A stretch of DNA of 64,000 nucleotides from the NCBI GenBank assembly GCA_003952965.2, contig CM025855.1:16285768-16349767 (forward strand), given 5' to 3'. Positions 1 to 9,295 of this stretch are shown piece by piece (the first letter of the stretch is position 1; the number at the start of each line of letters is the position of its first letter). The stretch is from Morella rubra (lineage: Eukaryota; Streptophyta; Magnoliopsida; Fagales; Myricaceae). The translations under genes were made by a program, and so were the position numbers. The notes beneath the pieces are model-generated. The model made no database searches. It was given only the letters and a program-made list of their open reading frames with translations, and was not told where the DNA came from.

Positions 1-780
1 GCCCTGCGTGGCTAAACTTTTATAATTGGTCGAAGGGAAACAAAGCCTCGGAATCAGTAAAACTATGAGATCTAATTTGTTTTTTTTTTGTTCAATTTAT
101 GCTTTGAGTATCTGATGTTCTTCTGTGCCTATTTTCATGATTGTCTCGTTTAATAACTAGGAGGCCTACTAGTTTATTATTTGTTGCAATCTAATGCTAG
201 GTTAGATATCAAATCCGTAATTGTTTGATCCCTCTAATTTGTGAAGCAACTAAGATTTAATGATTTGCTGCGTCAGAAATTATTAGATCTTAGGAAGAAC
301 GATCGACTAAATTAAATGCAACCGCTTGTGCTTGTGTTGTTTAGCTTCATCGATCTCTCTAATTCTTAAGGCTGCTACTCGATTAAACCTTTAGCGCTTG
401 TCTTGGGTTGTTTAGTAGTTAGGGTTAATTAGATCGCTTGTTTTCTAATTAACTGCGACTAAGGAGAGATAGGAAAATAGTTCCAGCAGTGAATATTCAA
501 AGTGTGAATTGATATATGCTTGCATCGATGATCAGTTGTAAAATTCCGATGGTGGATGTTGACTTAGACCAAGGTTTGTTCTTTTGATTGATTTCGATAC
601 TTTAATTTGAATTGTTCCTTAGTTGTTTTTCTTAAAATTATTTTCGTTATACTCAAATCCCCCCATCCTTGTTCACGTAGCATAAAACTAGGCTAGATAC
701 TCTCCGTGGGAAAGATCCTTACTCGCACCACTACATGTATTTTTAGAAGTATAGGTTTATTAATTTGGTTGCTTGCGACA
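1..780. repeat. Unassigned AT-rich non-coding stretch, possibly LTR-retrotransposon flank
   Basis: No open frame of note on either strand. The segment around 690-780, containing 'ctccgtgggaaagatcctt' and ending in 'gcgacagca', resembles the non-coding tail found in plant LTR retrotransposons, but no second copy in the window allows a test. It ends where the CACTA-derived sequence starts. Family assignment is a guess. Confidence 0.3.
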
Positions 781-1934
781 GCACACCACAAAAACCCCAA
801 ATCAATACCAAATATGACAACATCATAGCTTAAACAATCCTACAATCCTAAAGCAATCCATATCAATACAAAAACAAACATTTTTAACAAGTTTTCTTTG
901 CCGGAAATTTGATTTCAAGATTTCTACGTAAATAACGTATAAAAACAACATTTTTTCACCAACAAATCAAAATAAAAACACAAGAACTGTGCCTTAATAC
1001 GAAGTACTTGACGAAATAAGACATAAACGGAGGAATTTTATAGGTAAAATGTGAAAGGGTGTTTTGAGAGATTGATAGAAAGGGAGATGGCCGGTTACGT
1101 TCGGGAAAAATATATTTTGATGGTTTCTCTTCGAATTTAAAAACTGTTGAGACCATTCGAATGCCGATGGGACGTGCATTAAATGCCATAACTTGAACCG
1201 TTGCGAAAATCTTCTCAATCCTACTCTGTTCGGACGGTCTAGGGACATGCAGACTTATTCTAGAAGGCACACATTTGAAACGTGCAACATGGAGAGCCAC
1301 CATTTGGTTATAAAACTGCCACATGCGTTAGAACTTTTATCATGCGTGTAGACGTTAACAACTATTTTCCATGAAAGTTTGAGGCGGATACGTGTCAATC
1401 ATACGAGGATTGTTAATAGTTTGCAGACGACCCTCGCAAATCTATCTCTACGTGTTCCATATTTAGTGACGATTTGGGATGCATCACAGATGGGTGACGA
1501 AGGTCATTGTCACTGAAACCACGTGCGCAAAATTCTTAGACGTTAGGACTAGTATAGTTGTTTCACATGTCGTCTGCCACCATAGTTTGAATGGTTCTTG
1601 TAGATATGTCCGGACTTTTTTTTTTTTAGCTTTTGTGATGATTTAGTTTTCGTCACAGATGGGTGACGAAATATATTGTCACCCAAAGTTTGTTCGAATG
1701 GTTTTTTTACCTGTGTGGATGCAGTTGTAAAATTTATGACAATTTTTTTGTCACAAATTTGTGCCTTTTGGCTGTTCCTCACTCTTAAAAATGTCTGACC
1801 AATTTTTTAGGGCGTCCGGACATTTATTGACCTCTGCGAACCCCTTCCTTAATGAAATTCATTTTTTGGTCAGGGAAGGCTATTGTTTCGTGAAAAAATG
1901 ATTTTTGACACCTAGAGTCAAATTTCTTGTAGTG
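781..1934. mobile_element. Right end of a CACTA (En/Spm) transposon, truncated
   Basis: The segment ends in 'tttcttgtagtg', the reverse complement of the CACTA terminal motif CACTACAAGAAA. Its whole length is similar to the right end of the complete CACTA element at about 46150-47040, including the stretch on 'caatcctaaagcaatccat' and the text around 'gatttcaagatttctacgt'. Subterminal motifs related to GTGCGGAC and 'gtcacc' are present. No matching left end lies in the window, so this is a truncated copy or continues to the left. Confidence 0.7.
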
Positions 1935-2025
1935 AGGACAGTCATGTTGCATTTGATTATTGGGAGGTTTATGTCATTTTTTTAGAGGATCTAAGTCAGA
2001 TGTTGGTCTTACGTACTAGCTCTGA
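1935..2025 (-). repeat. Copia 5' leader fragment (first of two copies)
   Basis: Nearly the same sequence recurs at 6564-6656, where it is followed by a primer-binding site and an LTR start in minus orientation. That identifies it as the 5' leader of a minus-strand copia element. This copy stops at 'agctctga', just short of a full primer-binding site, and abuts plus-strand RNase H sequence. It is a truncated fragment joined to an element of opposite polarity. Confidence 0.5.
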
Positions 2026-2107
2026 AAGAGCTTTGGTATATCAAGAGTGCCCCAGGCCAAGGAATTACATTTCCTACACATTCTTCTTTGTCATTGCGCA
2101 TCTTTTG
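2026..2107 (+). pseudogene. Ty1/copia RNase H, left piece
   Basis: In one frame this reads WYIKSAPGQG followed by SLRIF, the conserved lead-in to copia RNase H (compare Y-x-K-x-x-P-G-x-G). It joins in frame with the piece that resumes at 5485 once one copy of the TTTTG target duplication (2103-2107 or 5480-5484) is discounted. The two are therefore halves of one gene split by the element at 2108-5479. The rest of this copia pol lies neither here nor to the left, so the host element was already partial or was truncated. Confidence 0.75.
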
Positions 2108-2962
2108 TGATGTGAACCCCGTTAAGAAAAACGAGACCCAACAACAATAGGGAACCCAATATCGTTCTAGGACAGATTTGAATGGAAACCTTGACCTGTT
2201 GTTTATGACAAAAAATAACCTCGGTATAAGGAAGACGCCACAAACGATAGTGGAACTCCGTTTGATAAGTCAAGATGAACGCCACGGGAAATCCCGATAA
2301 GTTCGAGTAGTTCTTCAAAGAACCAAAAAGAATCACAAGACCTCACAAATAGTATTAATCTCAAAGTTATATGTTCTTCACGCCCAAAAGGCCCAATAAA
2401 TATACTTGGAACATCCCTCCAAGAATAGGAAACTAACTCAAATTTGAAAGAAATTAAATGCTCTTAAAAGTCTTCCAAGAATAGGAGAAGCCAGCATTTG
2501 AAAAGGAAATTCAAATGCTCCTGAAAATCCGAGTTTTTGAAAGGAAATAAACATTCCTAAAATAATCTGGCTAAGAATAAGGAGAAACCAGCATTTGAAA
2601 AGAAATTCAAATGCTCCTGAAAATCTGGACTTCGCCAAATACGTCCCTCTTTTGTTCCAGCCGAAATATAAACGCCCGAAGTGTAAGTACTTGTGCAGAC
2701 GCCGATGTGCAAGTACTTCGGCCCGAGGTGCAGGTTACCCGGGATAGTTACCCCGAGGTGCATACGCTGAGATTGTTTCAGCCGGGGTCATAACACCGAG
2801 GTCGTTCCAGCCGAGGTGCATACGCCGAGATCGTTCCAGCTGAAGCACATATGCCGAGATTTGAAGTTAAGCCTTGACCAATCCTTCTAGAACTTGAATC
2901 ATGGTGATGATTCTTTGTTGCCGACATGGATTATGCTCAATAGGCCTCCACGAATTTGCTTG
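2108..2962 (-). repeat. Inverted 5' LTR of the gypsy derivative
   Basis: This is the reverse complement of the LTR at 4609-5479 over about 855 bp, lacking only the first 28 or so bp of U3. It includes the GC-rich cluster of 'gcacctcgg'-type repeats and the 'aggagcatttgaattt' repeats typical of this LTR family. At 2962/2963 it joins internal sequence ('ttctagtgcatgtctaaac') directly. Confidence 0.9.
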
Positions 2963-3534
2963 TTCTAGTGCATGTCTAAACTCTTGTTCTAGTCTCACAT
3001 ACCCTAGTTACTTCGAGATCTGATTCTGTTGCTATCAAAAGATAGTTGCTGCTCAACAAAAACAAAAGGAAAGAGACTCGAAAAAGAAGAAGAAGACAGA
3101 AAGGAGTCCAAAAAAAAAACATTGTTTGTTTCCATATATTGTGGCTCCAGTTAGTCCGAAAATCACCTTACCCCAAGCAAGTATTATTTTTCTCGTGGAA
3201 AAAAATTACTATTCTGTGCTTTCGAAATTCTAATCAACCGTGTTCCTTATATTCTTGCTTTCTTGAAATTCTTTTTTATTCTTGCTTTATCTGAAATTCC
3301 TTGATGAGTTCTTGGTGAATTGTTGCTGAAAATTTTGAGTTGTTTGTTTAGTTTCAAAAGAACTGCAAGAGAATTACCGAGTGGAAAAAGGCAAGAGTGG
3401 TGAGAACATTAGAGGGTAAAAGCCGTGTATTGAGTGAAACACGAGTGAAGAGTGATCCACATCCTTGAGTGTAAACACGTAAGGGAGAGAATTGTGAGGT
3501 CCTTTTTCTTTCTAACTTTGTTTTGGCAGCAACC

Positions 3535-4362
3535 ATGTCTCACAACAATGGTAAGAGCGTCGTTGACGATGCTACGACACTAGCTGACCTAAAAATGTTT
3601 ATGGAGGCCATGATGAGTGAGATGAAGTGTATGATGAAGTCGGAAATGGAGCAATTTCACGAACGGATAGAACAGATGGAGAATTCACTTCAGCCACAAA
3701 ACAACCCCAATTTCCGTAGACGGGAAAGAGTTCCACGGAGGGAGGCGAGGGTTGAGGATGAAGAGCCTTATGGATCTGGTTTTGAGGAAGAAGAGGATCG
3801 GGATTCTATTGTTGGCTATAGGAGACATGGAGGGGGTTAGAGAAGCTAGGAATCGGGAAGATAACAACTTGGGTGGTATTAAGATGAAGATTCTTCCTTT
3901 CAAGGTAGATCTGATCCTGAAGCATACCTTGAGTGGGAGAAGAAGATGGAGTTCGTGTTTGCTTGCCATAACTATCTCGAGATAAAGAAGGTAAAATTAG
4001 CTGTGATTGAATTTTCTGACTATGCTATAACTTGGTGGGATCAGCTTGTGATAAATAGGAGGCGGAATAGAAAACGACCAATAGAGACATGGGCGGAGTT
4101 GAAAACAGTAATGAGCAAGTGGTTCGTTCCAAGTCACCAATACCGAGAGTTGTACCAAAAGCTATTAGGTCTTAGACAGGAAAGTCAGACTGTAAATGAT
4201 TCCAACAAGGAGATGGATGAGTCACAAACGTCCAAATTCGAGCTCAAGCCCGCGAACATCAGCCACGTCCCTCAAGATAATGGTTACATCATGACCGACA
4301 ATGATGATTTCGCCGCTGACGACCAGCCACCCTTGGAGAAAATTTTGAGGAGGACTGTTTAG
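3535..4362 (+). pseudogene. Decayed gypsy gag with pol scraps (derivative copy 1)
   Basis: The ATG at 3535 opens a gag frame (MSHNNGKSVVDDATTLAD) with a coiled-coil-like Met/Glu-rich segment and an acidic EEEEDRD segment, ending at 3840 after a frameshift. Another frame (3946-4362) continues with the retrotransposon gag core ([26 protein letters not shown]), then jumps straight to DESQTSKFELKP and DNGYIMTDND, which in the full-length relative are well separated. The zinc knuckle, protease, RT, RNase H and integrase are missing. In 4363-4608 further scraps correspond to linker sequence and to the end of the integrase frame. It could supply at most a truncated Gag and is broken even for that. 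Confidence 0.75.
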
Positions 4363-4608
4363 CCCTTGAGGCATTGCCGCAAGTATATGAGGATCAAGTG
4401 AGATTTCCAAAGGAGAGTGATCATCAAAAGAATGAAAGTGAGCAAAAGAAAAAGACTGAAAATCAGAGAGAGGTCGAGAAAAATGAGAGAGAAAACAAGA
4501 GGATTTATATGCCAATGAATATGAGGTTGTCGTTTCCGAGGAAACAACCCATGGTTCTTTTGATGTAGGCGATGATTTGAGGACAAATCACTTTCAAGAG
4601 GAGGGGAA

Positions 4609-5479
4609 TGATGCAAATCATATAAGGAATCTAGTTCAAGCAAATTCGTGGAGGCCTATTGAGCATAATCCGTGTCGGCAACAAGGAATTATCACCATGA
4701 TTCAAGTTCTAGAAGGATTTGGTCAAGGCTTAGCTTCAAATCTTGGCATATGTGCTTCAGCTAGAACGATCTTGGCGTATGCACCTCAGGGTAACTATCC
4801 CGGGTAACCTGCACCTCGGGCCGAAGTACTTGCACTCGAGCCAAGTACTTGCACCTCGAGCGTCTGCACAAGTACTTACACCTCGGGTGTCTACACTACT
4901 TGGCACTTCGGGTGTTTATATTTCGGTTGGAACAAAGCGGGACGTATCTGGCGAAGTCTGGATTTTTAGGAGCATTTGAATTTCTTTTCAAATGCTGGCT
5001 TCTCCTTATTCTTAGCCGGATTATTTTAGGAATGTTTATTTCCTTTCAAAAACTCGAATTTTCAGGACCATTTGAATTTCCTTTTCAAATGCTGGCTTCT
5101 CCTATTCTTGGAAGACTTTTAAGAGCATTTAATTTCTTTCAAATTTGAGTTAGTTTCCTATTCTTGGAGGGATGTTCCAAGTATATTTATAGGGCCTTTT
5201 GGGTGTGAAGAACATATAACTTTGAGATTAATATTATTTGAGAGGTCTTGTGATTCTCTTTGGTTCTTTGAAGAACTACTCGAACTTATCGGGATTTCCC
5301 ATGGCGTTCATCTCGACTTATCAAACGGAGTTCCACCACCGTTTGTGGCGTCTTCCTTATACCGAGGTTCTTGTTTGTCATAAACAACGGGTCGAGGTTT
5401 CCATTCGAATTTGTCCTAGAACGATTCTTGGGTTCCCTATTGTTGTTAGGTCTTGTTATTCTTGACGGGGTTCACATCA
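4609..5479 (+). repeat. 3' LTR of the inverted-LTR gypsy derivative
   Basis: An LTR of about 871 bp, beginning TGATGCAAATC directly after the polypurine tract and ending TTCACATCA. It is the mate (in opposite orientation) of 2108-2962 and similar to both LTRs of the nested copy at 16305-19803. Three spaced copies of an 'aggagcatttgaattt' unit and a GC-rich 'gcacctcgg' cluster lie in U3. 'aagtatatttatagg' near 5177 is a plausible TATA region. Confidence 0.9.
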
Positions 5480-5962
5480 TTTTGCGATTCTGATTGGGCT
5501 TCATGGCCTGATTCTCGACGCTCAGTCACAGGCTTTTGTGTGTTTCTTGGCCAGTCAGTTGTTTCATGGCGGTGTAAGAAACAAAGGGTCGTATCCCACT
5601 CCCCTGTAGAAGCTGAGTATCGTGCGATGGTAAACACTTGTTGCGAGCTCACCTGGTTGAGATACCTTCTCAATGCTCTTCAAGTTGATCATCCTCAACC
5701 AGCAGGTTTTTTTGTGATAATCAGGCAGCCCTTCTTATAGTTGCCAACCCAATCTTTCCATGAATGGAACAAACACATTGAATTTGATTGCCACTTAATC
5801 AGGGATCAAATTTACGCAGGTCTTCTTTGTCCTCTACATGTTTCTACTCAATCTCAGCTTGTGGATATTTTCACCAAGGCGCTTCCATCCTCCAGCTTTT
5901 ATACTCATTTGTCGAAGATAAGATCCATTCTCCATCTTGCGGGGGTCACTTGCAGAACGTGA
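5480..5962 (+). pseudogene. Ty1/copia RNase H, right piece
   Basis: Continues the RNase H gene broken at 2107: CDSDWASWPDSRRSVTGFC (first catalytic Asp region), then EAEYRAM (catalytic Glu) and a DNQAAL motif in a shifted frame, then KHIEFDCHLIRD and FTKALPS, the usual copia C-terminus. At least two single-base frameshifts (near 5710 and 5760) interrupt it, so it is dead. A G-rich 'cttgcgggggtc' run follows at about 5938 and may be a polypurine tract. It belongs to a different copia family from the element at 13494-21846. Confidence 0.8.
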
Positions 5963-6104
5963 AGGAGACAGAGGATTCATCTCCAAGCAAGAAGACAGAG
6001 TATGCTGCTCATACGACTGAAGCTGATATTGCTTTGTAATATTGACATGTAATTCTTGTAATAATGCTGACATGTAAAGTGTTATGCTGGCATGTAAAGA
6101 GGAA

Positions 6105-6281
6105 TTGTTAGAGGGCATTTTAGGCATAGCCAGTTTCTGTTAAAATTCTTCTTCGTTTTGTATATCGCTGTATGTACAGAGTGACGATTTTACTGATACA
6201 AGAGAAAATATACAGATTCGTTCATCCAGCTCTCTCTACCTCGTTGTTCTATTTTCACAGCTTGAATCTCAAAATCTGACA
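6105..6281 (+). repeat. Possible short copia 3' LTR or LTR remnant
   Basis: Begins TGTTAGAGGGC, ends AATCTGACA, and follows the plus-strand RNase H gene, as a 3' LTR would. It contains 'cgttttgtatatcgctgta', a weak TATA-like region. No second copy is in the window, so the boundaries are inferred from the TG...CA ends alone. Confidence 0.4.
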
Positions 6282-6284
6282 TAT

Positions 6285-6470
6285 TTTTTGAACGATGATA
6301 ACTCAAAGAACTGAGGATTAGCTGATCTTGTTGAACCCATACTGCTTGTGCATGATTTGAAGATGTGGAATTTGGAAGTGTAGGTGAAGGACACGAACGA
6401 GATCCATCGATATAGCCAAAAGCTGTTGGCCACGAAAATACGGCATCGTCTCGCTTTTCCATAGAAGGTA
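6285..6470 (-). pseudogene. Copia gag N-terminal fragment
   Basis: The minus strand reads SWPTAFGYIDGSRSCPSP and then VQQDQLILSSL, matching the start of copia Gag (x-GYIDGT-x-x-CP ... W-x-x-QDQLILSxL). It is followed, further right on the plus strand, by a leader (6471-6645), primer-binding site and LTR in the order expected for the 5' end of a minus-strand copia. The rest of gag is absent. It abuts the LTR-like segment ending at 6281. Confidence 0.55.
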
Positions 6471-6645
6471 AATTTCTGCGGTGAGTTTTACTGATAAAAC
6501 ATGTGAGAGAGAGGAGATAATGGTTGAGAAGGGAGGTGTGGTAGAATTTGTTTGACGGGATGAAGGACGGTCATGTTGTATTTGATTATTGGGTGGTTTA
6601 TGTCTTTTTTTAGAGGATCTAATTCAGACGTTGGCCGTCTTACGT

Positions 6646-6661
6646 ACCAGCTCTGATACTA
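6646..6661 (-). other. Copia primer-binding site (tRNA-Met type)
   Basis: On the minus strand this reads close to TGGTATCAGAGC directly after an LTR ending in TTTTCAACA, the arrangement used by plant copia elements primed by initiator tRNA-Met. Confidence 0.6.
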
Positions 6662-6829
6662 TGTTGAAAATGCTTTTCATTCTCATTAATTATAATTGTA
6701 ATTCAGTTGATTGTTGTATATATACAGATATGTCACAAAGAATATTTACGGTGGTACGTACAAGCACATATGTTTCTGCATAATTTTCCTATTATGCATG
6801 CTGCATGTATATTTTCCAGTAGGGGTGAA
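6662..6829 (-). repeat. Copia 5' LTR, part 1 (continues after the hAT insertion at 7369)
   Basis: Minus-strand LTR end next to the primer-binding site. It includes 'tgttgtatatatacag' and is interrupted by the hAT miniature element. Sequence continuing from 7369 ('ttcactctacacattgctt') is the other side of the same interrupted stretch. The outer LTR end cannot be fixed. Confidence 0.5.
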
Positions 6830-7008
6830 AACCGACCAGTCGGTTCGGTTTTGGGCCCAAACCGTGAACCGAACCGACTGGTTCGGTTTTCTCATTCTCC
6901 CAACCGACGGCCGAACCGCCGGTTGGGAGAACCGGCGGGCCGACCACCGAACCTGATCGGCCCGGTTCGGTCGGCGTGGGCCTCGTGCGGTACGCGAGAG
7001 AGACGGAG

Positions 7009-7044
<36 letters not shown>

Positions 7045-7360
7045 GCCGAGAGATGAGAGCGCGGAGGGAGACGGCTAGGGCTTTTTGGGGTGGGGTTTTT
7101 TTTGGGGTTTGGTTTGGGGGTGGGGGGGGGGGGGGGCGACGTCGTTTTAAAAAAGAAGGGGGTGAAATCACCAAAATACCCTCGGTTCGGGTCGGTCCAC
7201 GGTTTTGGGTATCCAAACCGTGAACCGACCCGAACCGATCGGTTCTGGATTTAATGAGACCGACAGCCGAACCGGGCCGGACCTAAACCGTCCGGTCCAG
7301 TCGGTTTCGGGCCGGTTTGGGTCGGCCCGGTCGGGCCCGGCCCAAAAACGTTCACCCCTA
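6830..7360. mobile_element. hAT-type non-autonomous (MITE-like) transposon
   Basis: This 531-bp element has terminal inverted repeats TAGGGGTGAA and TTCACCCCTA and a perfect 8-bp target duplication TTTTCCAG (6822-6829 and 7361-7368), diagnostic of hAT. It has no transposase. The interior is GC-rich, made of many permutations of 'aaccgaccggttcgg', contains a (GA)n run (about 7007-7043) and a poly-G run (about 7121-7136), and can fold on itself. Open frames across it come from this low-complexity sequence and are not genes. Confidence 0.87.
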
Positions 7361-7368
7361 TTTTCCAG

Positions 7369-8780
7369 TTCACTCTACACATTGCTTGTTCTCTTGAGAG
7401 ATTTCTCGTCGTGGCTTCCGTGAAGTTTCCTGCTCTATTCTTGCACTTAATTTAGTGGAGATCATCAAGCGCACAAGACATCCCACCTTATGAATATTTG
7501 TCAAATGGACATGCCACAGAGAGAGAGAGAGAGAGAGAGAGTGAGAGAGAGAGAGATCTGGGCCGCCCCAATTATAGATATGGATGGCAAAACTGCATGA
7601 CAGGAGCTCGGTATATAATTGGAGTAATGTCATGATGGTGAGGAGGATACTCAAAAAAAATTATGGGGGGGGGGGACCAACTGGCAAACCCTTACCTATT
7701 ATAGATATTGCTTACGTGGATTGTCTGACTCTAGCTGCTTCGACACTCCAGTTAGGCTGAATCAAATACCACTACAACGACGACTTGCAAAAAATTGTAG
7801 AAACCCATCATGATCAGTTACATTCTTTACATTAAGTCGACATTAATTCCTGGTACTTGTCTGTTAATTACCATAATCCCATGTGCATTAACCTTTGTCA
7901 AGCAATGGTACCACGTTGTATATCCTCACTCATTGATTATCACTTATATATATCTCTTATTAAAAAAAGAAGAGGTTAATTTAATGGTACTCGGGTTTGG
8001 CCTTAAAATTACATATAATCAAGCAAATAAAGCATTGACATGGTTAACTCCACAGGCCGGTCTAAATCATTTTGTGAACTGTTATTCCTTTACAAATTTG
8101 GTGCCTAAAATTCTCGGCATCAATATTTCAAAATCTGCTTCGGATATAAAAATATAATTCCACGTAGTCTAACAAACTGGAACATTGATTTGGAGAAAAA
8201 AATTTTGAACCTGATATTTGTAAGCGTCGCAATCTCCATTAATTTGTCTTTAAAGCTTGTGGGGATGCTAATTAATGACAAACCCCTTCACATACACTTT
8301 GTTTCTCAGCGATCGTTACACTTTGTCGTTTCCTCTTGTTTCTTGGATTTCTACTTCTGGTAACCCTACTTCTCCAGCCCCTACTATAAGTGGCAAAAGT
8401 CGGGTTGCTTGGTAGACCAAAGCAGTACGGGTGGTTAGGACGTCACATACTCACAGCAACGCTTTGTTAGTTTTGCTTGTGGACAGGAAAGGACTACCTT
8501 CTTCCAAAGGAACTACAGTAATGCCACCCATTTTGGAAATCAAGTTCACATACAGCAGCCCTTTATCACATCATTCACGTCGCATGCATGGTTCCTGATC
8601 ATGGACCATTGTATCATCGCTCTATGTTGATCGTTTACTACCCCATGCATGTACACATAAACTATGCATGGCATACACTTCAGCGACGCAGACGTTTTCA
8701 TGAACCCACAGATGCAGATCTCTCTCTCTCTAACTTTTCTATTTCCGGCCGGATTCATGCAAGAGGTGCATTTTGGTAGT
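7369..8780. other. Intergenic region upstream of the MADS gene
   Basis: The first part probably completes the interrupted copia LTR. A (GA)n microsatellite lies at 7519-7555 and a short G run at about 7665. From about 7800 onward the sequence is AT-rich without convincing coding potential. A frame at 7810-8157 has no recognisable motif. It probably holds the distal promoter of the MADS gene. Confidence 0.45.
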
Positions 8781-8786
8781 TTTGCA

Positions 8787-8793
8787 TATAAAG
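8787..8793 (+). promoter_or_regulatory. Candidate TATA box of the B-sister MADS gene
   Basis: TATAAAG lies about 500 bp upstream of the ATG at 9296. That distance would suit a long 5' UTR that may contain an intron: a donor-like 'ccgtaagt' with GT at 8985-8986, and an acceptor 'aactag' ending at 9264. Both calls rest on motif and position only. Confidence 0.35.
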
Positions 8794-9295
8794 AAGGGGC
8801 TGTAAGAAAAGTGTAGTTATCAACTTATCAGCATGTGGAGTATAGCTCATATTAAGGATACCAACATCAAGGCTCTTCAAATTTCAAAGCAAGAAAATTT
8901 ATATTTGTTATACAAACCCTAAACTCAGCTTTCTCCCATTCTCTGTCTCGCCAGAACTTCTGTAAAACCGTCACAAAAGTATCCGTAAGTTACTAGCATT
9001 TTGGAATTTGCTGTATCTAATTCCCACTTCTTGTGACATATGATTCTGGCAACCTTGTAGTGATCCCTTATTCAAACTCCATCCTCATTAAGAAAGTCTC
9101 TTGTTCTTTTTTCATTCCGACCCCTATAATTATTCCAATCCTAAACGCTAGCTTATGTTTTGTGCTATTCCATTAAGTTCTGTTTTTCTTTTTGATGAAT
9201 AAACATGGAAATTTTAGGATGTAAAAGGGGTATAATTTCTCTTATTTCTTCTTTCTTTAACTAGAACATAAGAAAATTTGAGCTGTCTGTTGGAT

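Larger units (their letters stand above)
2108..5479 (+). mobile_element. Non-autonomous gypsy derivative with inverted LTRs
   Basis: The layout is LTR (minus, 2108-2962), internal region (2963-4608), LTR (plus, 4609-5479). Both outer ends are therefore the LTR 3' (U5) end: TGATGTGAAC on the left and GTTCACATCA on the right. The element is flanked by a perfect 5-bp TSD, TTTTG, at 2103-2107 and 5480-5484, and removing it restores the copia RNase H frame. The internal region carries only a decayed gag plus scraps of pol, ending in the polypurine tract 'caagaggagggga'. The primer-binding site and about 130 bp of leader are missing at the left internal junction. The nested copy at 16305-19803 has the same internal deletions but normal direct LTRs. 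It was presumably mobilised by an autonomous relative such as the element at 56901. Confidence 0.85.

Noticed and set aside
6746-7216. A 156-codon minus-strand frame rich in Pro, Arg and Ser
   Set aside because: It runs through the hAT element's GC words and (GA)n and poly-G runs; composition alone explains it.
8588-8779. A 63-codon frame upstream of the MADS gene
   Set aside because: No recognisable motif; it overlaps probable promoter sequence and has an equally long frame on the other strand.
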